From: CAYSPG01 sp964432885
GTDB lineage: Bacteria; Bacteroidota; Bacteroidia; AKYH767-A; OLB10
DNA: 64,000 nt
Assembly: GCA_964432885.1 (NCBI GenBank)
Contig: CAYSPG010000004.1
Coordinates: forward strand, 62,001 to 126,000
Direction of reading: 5' to 3'
Below are positions 50,686 to 58,569 of the stretch, one piece after another. The translations under genes and the position numbers were made by a program. Within the stretch, counting starts at the first letter, position 1, and each line of letters starts with the position of its first letter. The notes beneath the pieces are model-generated. The model did no database searches. It saw nothing but the letters and a program-made list of their open reading frames with translations, and was not told where the DNA came from.

Positions 50686-51738
50686 ATGAATAAAATAAAA
50701 ATTTATGCAGCAATTTTTGGTGTTTGTATAGCGGTATTAAAATGCGGTGCACAAGAAAAGAAAAATTACAAGGTTGGGGTAATTGGATTTTATAATCTCG
50801 AAAATTTATTTGATACCATTAATCAACCCGATGTAAATGATGATGAGTTTACACCTGGCGGTACCAATCGTTATACAGCAAAAGTTTATCTTGATAAATT
50901 AGATAAACTAAGCGATGTGCTTTCGCAAATAGGAACTGATGTGAGCCCTGATGGTTTTTCGGTACTTGGCTGTGCCGAAATAGAAAACAAAAGCGTATTG
51001 GAAGATTTATGCAACCACCCAAAACTAAAAGGCAGGCATTATCAAATTGTGCATTACAATTCGCCTGACGAGCGTGGGGTAGATGTGGGTTTGTTGTTCA
51101 ATCCAAAATATTTTACACCAAAGTTCAGCGAGTCATTATTTATTGATTTACGTAATGATGACAGCACACTGCGTTATACACGCGATATCTTATACTGCTC
51201 AGGTGAATATTTGGGCGAAACCATTCATATTATGGTTGGTCACTGGCCTTCTCGCAGAGGCGGAGAAGAAGCTTCGGCACCGGGGCGCGCAAAAGCAGCC
51301 GGAGTATGCAGGCATAAGGTTGATTCAATTTTAGCCGTTAATCCCAATGCAAAAATTGTTGTAATGGGCGATTTGAATGACGACCCGGTAAGCCCCAGTG
51401 TGGTAAAAGTTTTAAGGGCTAATGGCGATAAAACAAAATTGCAACAAGGTGAAATGTATAATCCATGGCTTGATTATTATAAAAAAGGAATTGGAACGCT
51501 AGCGTATAACGATGCCTGGAATTTGTTTGACCAGATAATAGTTTCACAAGCTTGGTTAAACAAAAAACAGGACGGATTCTTTTTAAACAAAGCGTTAATT
51601 TTCAGAAGAGAATTTATGGTTGCACAAGATGGTCGCTTTAAAGGCTATCCGCTTCGCACTTACGACTTTAACAGGTACATTGGCGGTTACAGCGATCATT
51701 TTCCAACATACCTTATGTTGCTTAAAAAATCCGAGTAA
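50686..51738 (+). CDS. Endonuclease/exonuclease/phosphatase-family exported protein
   Basis: 350 residues: signal peptide (KIYAAIFGVCIAVLKCGA), then an EEP fold: VGVIGFYNLENLFDTINQPDV, LGCAEIENKSVLEDLC, DERGVDVGLLFNPKYF, HIMVGHWPSRRGGEEASAPGR, KIVVMGDLNDDPVSPSV and GGYSDHFPTYLMLL carry the metal and catalytic residues (Asn, Glu, Asp, His). The metal-binding N-x-E-N and G-D-x-N-D motifs are complete, so it is probably active on phosphodiester or phosphomonoester bonds; the substrate is unknown. TAGCTTTG (50674-50681) lies just before the ATG. Confidence 0.87.
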   Translation: MNKIKIYAAIFGVCIAVLKCGAQEKKNYKVGVIGFYNLENLFDTINQPDVNDDEFTPGGTNRYTAKVYLDKLDKLSDVLSQIGTDVSPDGFSVLGCAEIENKSVLEDLCNHPKLKGRHYQIVHYNSPDERGVDVGLLFNPKYFTPKFSESLFIDLRNDDSTLRYTRDILYCSGEYLGETIHIMVGHWPSRRGGEEASAPGRAKAAGVCRHKVDSILAVNPNAKIVVMGDLNDDPVSPSVVKVLRANGDKTKLQQGEMYNPWLDYYKKGIGTLAYNDAWNLFDQIIVSQAWLNKKQDGFFLNKALIFRREFMVAQDGRFKGYPLRTYDFNRYIGGYSDHFPTYLMLLKKSE

Positions 51739-51751
51739 AAATTACTGAAAT

Positions 51752-52387
51752 TTATTTTCCTTCGGTTACCAACGGTGGTGTATTGTTATCCTGTTCTTGG
51801 CTTTCTTTGGTAAAAATTTTCGATTGAAAAAGGATAATCAAAAATACACCGGTTGAGATGGATGAATCGGCTACGTTAAATACCGGCCTGAAAAAAACAA
51901 ACTCATCACCACCCCATACAGGAAACCATGCAGGAAAATGTGTTTCAATAATGGGAAAATAAAACATATCCACAACTTTGCCATGTAGCCAACTTTCATA
52001 ACCGCCTTCGGCAGGCATAAAAGTAGCTACCTGAAATTCGCTGGCCGAAAAAAGTTTGCCGTAAAAAATACTATCAATAATGTTTCCAATAGCACCTGCA
52101 AAAATTAACGACATAGCAGTAATAAATACCGGGTGTGATTTAGAATGAACGAGGTTTTTTAAATACCACCCTAAACCTATTGCAACTACAATACGAAAAA
52201 CAGAAAGAAATTTTTTTCCAAACAACTCAAGCCCAAAAGCCATTCCGTTGTTTTCGGTAAAGTGAATAATAAACCAATTGCCAGCTATTTTAAACTCCTG
52301 CCCAAGGTACATATTGGTTTTAATCCAAAACTTAAGGCCTTGGTCAATTAGCAGAATAATAAAAACTATGAGAAGTGGTTTTTTCAA
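51752..52387 (-). CDS. lspA: Lipoprotein signal peptidase
   Basis: I choose the TTG at 52387 (211 residues), giving M-K-K-P-L-L-I-V-F-I-I-L-L-I-D-Q directly before the first helix; a longer frame starts with another TTG at 52453 within a hairpin and adds a stretch not usual for the family. Four membrane helices and the two catalytic Asp residues are seen in AGAIGNIIDSIFYG and FRPVFNVADSSISTGVFL. It contains the Bacteroidota-type insertion after FSASEFQVATFMPAEGGYESWLHGKVVDMFYFPIIETHFPAWFP. It cleaves the signal peptide of lipid-modified prolipoproteins. The C-terminal tail (ESQEQDNNTPPLVTEGK) is variable. Confidence 0.9.
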   Translation of the reverse strand: MKKPLLIVFIILLIDQGLKFWIKTNMYLGQEFKIAGNWFIIHFTENNGMAFGLELFGKKFLSVFRIVVAIGLGWYLKNLVHSKSHPVFITAMSLIFAGAIGNIIDSIFYGKLFSASEFQVATFMPAEGGYESWLHGKVVDMFYFPIIETHFPAWFPVWGGDEFVFFRPVFNVADSSISTGVFLIILFQSKIFTKESQEQDNNTPPLVTEGK

Positions 52388-52419
52388 TTTAAAATAGTTG
52401 TCGGGTATTAAAAAAAATT

Positions 52420-52468
52420 GGGTAATTAAGGCAACCTGAAATGTATTTTCCAATTACCTTAATTACCC
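52420..52468. repeat. Inverted repeat upstream of lspA
   Basis: GGGTAATTAAGG (52420-52431) and CCTTAATTACCC (52457-52468) are a perfect 12-bp inverted repeat with a 25-nt loop, between the DksA-like gene and lspA. Confidence 0.7.
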
Positions 52469-52482
52469 GATTAACTAATTTA

Positions 52483-53418
52483 CTAGTCTCTGTATTGTTG
52501 AACTTTTGCCTCTATACTTTGGGTAGTATGCGGCACAGCCATCAATCGCTCTTTAGGAATTAGTTTTCCAGTAACACGGCAAATACCATACGTTTTATTT
52601 TCAATTCGCATTAAGGCATTTTCAAGTTGCTCAATAAACTTGCGCTGACGTGCGGCAAGTTGTCCGGCCTCTTCTTTTGCTAATGTGTCTGATCCATCTT
52701 CAAGCATTTTAAATGAACTTGCCGTATCATCGGTGCCATGCTCATTGCTGTTGTTTAAAAACGTTTGCAAATTGGTAAGCTCTTTTTTTGCAGCCTCTAT
52801 TTTTCCAATAATGAGCTTTTTAAATACCAACAACTCATCATCATTATAGCGGGTTTTATCAGGATTAGATTTTATTTTGTTATTAAGAATGGCAACAGGT
52901 TTTTTAAGCATATTATTTACAGGGGTATCTGGAAGTACAGGATCTACACGTAAAGGAGTGGTGCGGGGCGGAGGTGTTGGTTTAATGATGGGGCGAATGG
53001 CACGCGAGCGTCTGCGTGAGCGTTTCTCGTCATGTTTTTCAACGTGCTTAATTGTGTTGGTAGAAACAGCGCCAACGCCTGAAGGGAGTACACGAATTTT
53101 ATCGGGCCCTTTTACAACTCCTTTTTGGGTATAGCGTAAAGCAATTTTGTCGGGAGAAAGTTTTTGTTTTTTCTCAGGCTTGGTTGCTTTTGTTTTTTCT
53201 ACTTTAACTTTTGCAACAGGTTTTTTAGCTGGCTTAGCGGCTTTTTTTACCGCTTTAACTTTGGCTGGTTTCACAACTTTTTTTACTGCCTTTGTTACCT
53301 TTTTTGCCTTTGCTGGCTTAACGGCTTTTTTCGCAGCAGGCTTTGCCGCCTTTTTATTTTTAGCTGCAGGTTTTGCTTTCGCTTTTGGTGCAGGTTTCTT
53401 TTTTGCTTTAGTTGCCAT
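52483..53418 (-). CDS. Histone H1-like N-terminus fused to zinc-less DksA/TraR-like domain
   Basis: 311 residues. The first ~85 residues are almost only Lys, Ala, Pro and Val with repeated P-A-K-K/K-P-A-K units, like histone H1 C-terminal tails; a basic linker (KRSRRRSRAIRPIIKPTPPPRTTP) follows. Residues about 195-311 match the DksA/TraR fold (YNDDELLVFKKLIIGKIEAAKKELTNLQTFL, RKFIEQLENALMRIENKTYGICRVTGKLIPKERLMAVPHTTQSIEAKV), but only one of four zinc-finger Cys remains (Y-G-I-C-R-V-T-G). The basic half may bind DNA, the other RNA polymerase. The start overlaps the end of ileS by 11 bp. Confidence 0.82.
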   Translation of the reverse strand: MATKAKKKPAPKAKAKPAAKNKKAAKPAAKKAVKPAKAKKVTKAVKKVVKPAKVKAVKKAAKPAKKPVAKVKVEKTKATKPEKKQKLSPDKIALRYTQKGVVKGPDKIRVLPSGVGAVSTNTIKHVEKHDEKRSRRRSRAIRPIIKPTPPPRTTPLRVDPVLPDTPVNNMLKKPVAILNNKIKSNPDKTRYNDDELLVFKKLIIGKIEAAKKELTNLQTFLNNSNEHGTDDTASSFKMLEDGSDTLAKEEAGQLAARQRKFIEQLENALMRIENKTYGICRVTGKLIPKERLMAVPHTTQSIEAKVQQYRD

Positions 53419-56400
53419 GATTCAACCTTTCTATTTTAATTAATGTTTTTACATCCTCATCAACCTCTATTTCATCGGTGCCGGATGGTTCTAATTGCTG
53501 TACAAGCTCGAGTGAGCCTGCTAAAATTTCCGCGCAAATATAGTTTTTATTGGATACGATGGCTTTATCCATCATAGCATGCGATTTCAAAGTTACAGCA
53601 ATACGATCGGTAACGCTGAAGCCCTTGTCTTTCCTTAGGTTCTGGACTCTGTTAACCACTTCACGGGCAATGCCTTCTTGTCGCAAAACATCGGTAATGT
53701 TAACATCTAAAGCCACGGTTAAACTGCCTTGTGTGTTTACCTGCCATCCCGGAATATCCTCCGAAATTATCTCCACATCTTCCAATAATAACTCCACTTT
53801 TTGTCCTTTCACTTCCATTTCAAATTTCGTGTCACGCTCAAATTTTGCAATGTCGGCCTGGTTAAATGCTGAAATAACTGCAGCACTGTCTTTCATCAAA
53901 CCACCTAATTTTTTTCCAAGTGTTTTAAAGTTGGGTTTTATTTTTTTTACAAGAATTCCAGATGTGTCTGATATGTATTCTATCTCTTTCACATTTACTT
54001 CAGACAAAATCAAACTTCGTACTACCTCAATTTTACCTTTAATGGATTCATCTAACACCGGAATTAAGATTTTGTTTAATGGCTGCCTTACGCGGATGTT
54101 TACTTTTTTGCGCAAAGCCAGTACCATCGAGCAAATTTTTTGAGCCAAATCCATCCGTTCTTCCAATGCTTTGTCAATCACATTTTCTTCTGCTTTTGTC
54201 ATCAAAGTGAGATGCACCGAAGAATATTTAAGCGGAGTATTATTTTGTTTTGCTTTATCGCGAACGCAATCAGATAAATTACGATACATCCAATCACTGA
54301 AAAACGGAGCAATAGGGCTCATGAGTTGTGATGTTACCATCAGGCATTCAAACAATGTAACGTACGCTGATTTTTTATCGGCTGACATTTCACTGCGCCA
54401 AAATCTTCTTCGCGACAAGCGCACATACCAGTTGGATAAATGTGCATCAACAAACTCTTCCACAGCACGAGCCGCTTTTGTGGGTTCGTAATCTTCGTAA
54501 CAGGCGCACACTTCTTTTATTAAACTATGCAGACTTGAAATTATCCATCTGTCAATCTCACTTCGTTCACTAACGGGAGTAATGTTTTTTTCGTCCAACA
54601 CAAACCCATCAATGTTTGCATACAATGCGAAAAAAGAATACGTGTTATACAATGTTCCAAAAAGTTTGCGCTGTACTTCGGCAATTCCTTCTAAGCTGAA
54701 TTTTAAATTATCCCACGGCTGTGCGTTGCTTATTAAATACCAGCGCGCAGCATCGGCTCCATATTTTTCAATCGTGTCAAACGGATTTACAACATTGCCA
54801 AGGCGCTTACTCATTTTGTTTCCGTCCTTATCGAGCACCAACCCGTTGGATACAACATTTTTAAAAGCAACCGAATCAAAAAGCATTACTGCAATTGCAT
54901 GCAATGTAAAAAACCATCCACGCGTTTGGTCAACCCCTTCAGCAATAAAATCGGCAGGGTACTCCTCCCGGTTTTCAATTACCGATTTGTTTTCAAACGG
55001 ATAATGTTGTTGTGCATACGGCATAGCGCCACTGTCAAACCACACGTCAATTAAATCCAGTTCGCGCACCATCTTTTTTCCTGATGCAGAAACAAGAATA
55101 ATGTTGTCCACATACGGGCGATGCAAATCAAAATCGGGCTTGGTTACATCTATATGTTCCAAATGTTTTGCATCCATAAAACCGGCTGCAATACTTTTTT
55201 CAATTTCATCACGCAGTTGGGTAACAGAGCCAATACAGATTTCTTCTTTTTTATCTTCTGTTCTCCACACGGGCAATGGAATTCCCCAAAAACGTGAACG
55301 CGATAAATTCCAATCCACTAAATTTTCTAACCAATTACCAAAGCGCCCTGTGCCGGTTGACTCCGGCTTCCAGTTGATGGTTTTGTTAAGTTCTATTAAA
55401 CGGTCTTTACATGCAGTGGTGCGGATGAACCAACTATCAAGCGGATAATATAAAACAGGTTTATCGGTACGCCAGCAATGCGGGTAGCTATGCTCGTACT
55501 TTTCAACTTTAAATGCTTTGTTCTCTTGTTTTAATTTGATGGAGATGCGTTCGTCAACAGATAGATATTTATCGCGTCCCTGTTTTTTCTTTTCAATTTC
55601 TTTTTCGGCCTCGGTCAAATAATCTTCTTTCACATACTCACCGGCAAAGTCGGTAACTTCTTTTACAAAACGTCCGCGCTTATCTACCAGCGGCATGTCG
55701 TTTCCGTTTTCGTCTTTTACCAAAATGGATTGAATGCCGTTTTCATTACATACTCTAAAGTCGTCAGCACCAAAAACAGATGCTGTGTGAACTATTCCTG
55801 TTCCATCATCGGTAGTAACAAAATCACCGGGGATAACTTCAAATGCTTTTCCGTTTGGTTGCACGTAAGGTAAAAGCTGCTCGTATTTTATTCCGAGTAA
55901 ATCTTTTCCTTTTACTTCTCCCAGTATTTTAAACGGAATTTGTTTATCGCCTTCTTTGTAATCTTCAAGTTTTAATTCCGCATTTTTCTCTAGAAAATAT
56001 TTACCAACCAAATCTTTTGCAAGAATTAATGTAACGGATTTAAATGTGTACGGATTAAAAGTTTGAACAACAGAGTAAATTATTTTCTCACCCACTGCTA
56101 ATGCACAGTTAGCTGGTAACGTCCAAGGAGTAGTTGTCCAGGCTAAAAAGAAGGCCCCACCTAAATCCTCCCCGAAGGGGAGGATTTTCTGACTCTGCTC
56201 ATTCAAAATAAGTTTGAATTGTGCAACTACAGAAGTATCTCTTACCATTCTGTAACAACCGGGTTGGTTAAGCTCGTGAGAGCTTAACCCCGTGCCGGCA
56301 GCAGGTGAATAGGGTTGTATGGTATATCCTTTATACAGAAGATTTTTTTTGTGCAACTCACTCAGCAAATACCAGCACGTTTCAATGTACTCATTATTAA

Positions 56401-56860
56401 AGGTGATGTATGGATTTTTTAAATCAACCCAATAGCCCATTTTGCGGGTGAGGTCGTCCCACACTTCTTTGTATTTCATTACCTCCTTGCGGCAGGCTTT
56501 GTTGTAATCTTCTACCGAAATTTTTTTGCCAATATCGTCTTTGGTAATGCCTAGTGTTTTTTCAACGCTCAGCTCAATGGGCAGCCCATGCGTATCCCAT
56601 CCGCCTTTGCGTTTTACCTGGAAGCCCTGCAATGTTTTGTAACGGCAAAAAATATCTTTAATGGTGCGCGACATTACATGGTGTATGCCCGGCAACCCAT
56701 TGGCAGAAGGAGGCCCTTCATAAAACGTAAAAGGCTTACTGCCCTCGCGCGTGGTAATACTTTGCTCAAAGGTTTTTTCGGCATCCCATGTTGCCAGTAT
56801 TTCTTTGGCAATGTTTGGGAGATCAAGTTGTTTAAATTCCCTGTAAATTTTGGTACTCAT
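53408..56860 (-). CDS. ileS: Isoleucine-tRNA ligase
   Basis: 1150 residues, type-2 (eukaryote-like) IleRS. Class I HIGH-type motif GPPSANGLPGIHHVMSRTIKD, WTTTPWTLPANCALAVG of the editing domain entrance, GWDTHGLPIE, IGSVTQL/RSRFWGIPLPVW, the KMSKS loop DKDGNKMSKRLGNVVNPFD, and the anticodon-binding C-terminal half (ALRKKVNIRVRQPLNKILIPV). It charges tRNA-Ile and edits valine. Residues about 226-236 (ILPFGEDLGGA) are encoded by a family A palindrome (56153-56185) placed directly before FFLAWTTTPWTLPAN; in relatives this strand joins the preceding one by a short turn. A TACATTTG -7 element (56880-56887) lies upstream. Confidence 0.97.
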   Translation of the reverse strand: MSTKIYREFKQLDLPNIAKEILATWDAEKTFEQSITTREGSKPFTFYEGPPSANGLPGIHHVMSRTIKDIFCRYKTLQGFQVKRKGGWDTHGLPIELSVEKTLGITKDDIGKKISVEDYNKACRKEVMKYKEVWDDLTRKMGYWVDLKNPYITFNNEYIETCWYLLSELHKKNLLYKGYTIQPYSPAAGTGLSSHELNQPGCYRMVRDTSVVAQFKLILNEQSQKILPFGEDLGGAFFLAWTTTPWTLPANCALAVGEKIIYSVVQTFNPYTFKSVTLILAKDLVGKYFLEKNAELKLEDYKEGDKQIPFKILGEVKGKDLLGIKYEQLLPYVQPNGKAFEVIPGDFVTTDDGTGIVHTASVFGADDFRVCNENGIQSILVKDENGNDMPLVDKRGRFVKEVTDFAGEYVKEDYLTEAEKEIEKKKQGRDKYLSVDERISIKLKQENKAFKVEKYEHSYPHCWRTDKPVLYYPLDSWFIRTTACKDRLIELNKTINWKPESTGTGRFGNWLENLVDWNLSRSRFWGIPLPVWRTEDKKEEICIGSVTQLRDEIEKSIAAGFMDAKHLEHIDVTKPDFDLHRPYVDNIILVSASGKKMVRELDLIDVWFDSGAMPYAQQHYPFENKSVIENREEYPADFIAEGVDQTRGWFFTLHAIAVMLFDSVAFKNVVSNGLVLDKDGNKMSKRLGNVVNPFDTIEKYGADAARWYLISNAQPWDNLKFSLEGIAEVQRKLFGTLYNTYSFFALYANIDGFVLDEKNITPVSERSEIDRWIISSLHSLIKEVCACYEDYEPTKAARAVEEFVDAHLSNWYVRLSRRRFWRSEMSADKKSAYVTLFECLMVTSQLMSPIAPFFSDWMYRNLSDCVRDKAKQNNTPLKYSSVHLTLMTKAEENVIDKALEERMDLAQKICSMVLALRKKVNIRVRQPLNKILIPVLDESIKGKIEVVRSLILSEVNVKEIEYISDTSGILVKKIKPNFKTLGKKLGGLMKDSAAVISAFNQADIAKFERDTKFEMEVKGQKVELLLEDVEIISEDIPGWQVNTQGSLTVALDVNITDVLRQEGIAREVVNRVQNLRKDKGFSVTDRIAVTLKSHAMMDKAIVSNKNYICAEILAGSLELVQQLEPSGTDEIEVDEDVKTLIKIERLNHGN
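56153..56185 (-). repeat. Family A palindromic element, copy 13 (inside ileS)
   Basis: 33 bp, 11 codons, read on the minus strand as ILPFGEDLGGA. Stem ATCCTCCCC-TTC-GGGGAGGAT (9 bp) with a slightly changed TTAGGTGGGGCC tail. Confidence 0.9.
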
Positions 56861-56879
56861 GGGTAATTTTTAAGAGGCG

Positions 56880-56887
56880 CAAATGTA
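56880..56887 (-). promoter_or_regulatory. Putative -7 promoter element of ileS
   Basis: Minus strand TACATTTG, an exact TAnnTTTG match, 19 bp before the ATG. The -33 triplet is CAT. Confidence 0.4.
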
Positions 56888-56987
56888 ACATAAAATAGAG
56901 AGTAAAATGGGATAAGGTTGACGGTGGCAATAGTGCCTTTTTAAAAAACAAATTGTCCCTAACAGTGAGGTAGCTTTTTATGCAGGG

Positions 56988-57019
56988 TTTTGTATTTCGA
57001 AATAAATACTGTACGTTTG
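56988..57019 (+). promoter_or_regulatory. Promoter of the first amino acid permease gene
   Basis: TTTTG ending at 56992, 19 bp, then TACGTTTG at 57012-57019: a full Bacteroidota promoter match, with the ATG 28 bp further at 57048. Confidence 0.65.
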
Positions 57020-57047
57020 AGCACAACCACAAAACACTAAACTAAAT

Positions 57048-58532
57048 ATGGCAAGCACGTTATTTGTAAAAAAACCCATTAACGATTTAATAAAAGAATC
57101 TTCTGAATCGGAAAGCGGATTAAAACGCACACTTGGCGCACGCTCATTGGTTGCACTTGGCATAGGTGCTATTATAGGGGCAGGATTGTTTTCTATTACC
57201 GGTGGCGCTGCGGCACATAATGCCGGCCCTGCAGTTACCATTTCGTTTGTTATTGCAGCAGTGGCTTGCGCTTTTGCCGGCCTGTGTTATGCAGAGTTTG
57301 CAAGTATGATTCCTGTTGCCGGAAGTGCGTATACTTATAGTTATGCTACCATGGGGGAATTTATTGCATGGATAATTGGATGGGATTTGGTGTTGGAATA
57401 TGCAGTGGGTGCCGCCACAGTTTCCATATCGTGGTCGCGCTATTTTGTAAAGTTTTTTGGGTACTACGATATTCACCTTCCTCCTTCTATGACCATGTCG
57501 CCATTTGATACAGCAACGTTGGCCGATGGCAGTGTCGTTTCGGGCATGATAAATCTGCCTGCCGTTTTTATTGTTGTACTTATGTCATTGTTATTAGTTA
57601 AGGGCACCAAAGAATCTGCCTTTGTAAACGGAATTATTGTGCTGCTAAAAGTATCGGTAGTATTAATTTTTATTGCATTGGGTTGGGGATATATTAATTC
57701 AGAAAACTACGCACCATATATACCAGCCAACACAGGCGAGTTTGGCAATTTTGGCTGGAGCGGAATTGTTAGAGCAGCCGGAATAATATTTTTTGCATAC
57801 ATAGGATTTGATGCCGTTTCTACTGCTGCCCAAGAAGCAAAAAACCCTAAGCGCGATATGCCCATAGGCATTTTGGTTTCGCTGGCAATTTGTACCGTGC
57901 TGTATATTCTATTTGCCCATGTAATGACGGGTGTTGCTAATTACACCAGCTTTCAAGGTGCTGATGGTATTGCACCGGTAGCAGTTGCTATTGACCACAT
58001 GGGTGCTGCAGATGCAAATGGGGTTATTACTCCTGCTTATCCCTGGTTAAATAAAGCCATCATCATAGCCATACTTGCCGGTTATTCATCTGTAATTATG
58101 GTAATGTTGCTTGGCCAGTCACGTGTTTTCTTTTCCATGAGCAAAGATGGGTTGTTGCCCAAAGTATTTTCAGAAGTTCATTCTAAGTTCGGCACACCAT
58201 CAAAATCAAACATATTGTTTATGCTGTTTGTAAGTTTGTTTGCAGCCTTTGTACCTGCACGTGTGGTTGGCGAAATGACAAGTATTGGAACTTTACTTGC
58301 CTTTGTACTTGTGTGCGTGGGCGTACTGGTGTTGCGCAAAACACAACCTGATATACCACGAGCATTTAAAACTCCGCTGGTTCCACTGATTCCAATTTTA
58401 GGAATACTTTCCTGTTTGCTTATGATGATTGCATTGCCGGGTGATACTTGGCTGCGTTTAATAATCTGGCTTGCCATTGGTTTTGTTATTTATTTTGCTT
58501 ACGGAGCTAAGAATAGTACGCTGAGGAAATAA
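57048..58532 (+). CDS. APC-superfamily amino acid permease (cationic amino acid transporter-like)
   Basis: 494 residues, about 12 membrane helices. GLKRTLGARSLVALGIGAIIGAGLFSITGGAAAHNAGPAVTISFVIAAVACAFAGLCYAEFASMIPVAGSAYTYSY is typical of the CAT/YfnA group, with the unwound G-x-I-I-G-A-G-L-F segment of helix 1 binding the substrate backbone. GFDAVSTAAQEAKNPKRDMPIGI and the C-terminal half follow. It imports an amino acid; which one cannot be told. Confidence 0.9.
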   Translation: MASTLFVKKPINDLIKESSESESGLKRTLGARSLVALGIGAIIGAGLFSITGGAAAHNAGPAVTISFVIAAVACAFAGLCYAEFASMIPVAGSAYTYSYATMGEFIAWIIGWDLVLEYAVGAATVSISWSRYFVKFFGYYDIHLPPSMTMSPFDTATLADGSVVSGMINLPAVFIVVLMSLLLVKGTKESAFVNGIIVLLKVSVVLIFIALGWGYINSENYAPYIPANTGEFGNFGWSGIVRAAGIIFFAYIGFDAVSTAAQEAKNPKRDMPIGILVSLAICTVLYILFAHVMTGVANYTSFQGADGIAPVAVAIDHMGAADANGVITPAYPWLNKAIIIAILAGYSSVIMVMLLGQSRVFFSMSKDGLLPKVFSEVHSKFGTPSKSNILFMLFVSLFAAFVPARVVGEMTSIGTLLAFVLVCVGVLVLRKTQPDIPRAFKTPLVPLIPILGILSCLLMMIALPGDTWLRLIIWLAIGFVIYFAYGAKNSTLRK

Positions 58533-58569
58533 AAACTTCATTTTTTTCATTCGGTATTTCCAAAGCTAA

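Noticed and set aside
53550..54143. 197-residue plus-strand frame inside ileS
   Set aside because: It mirrors the codon pattern of ileS on the other strand and has no recognisable domain.
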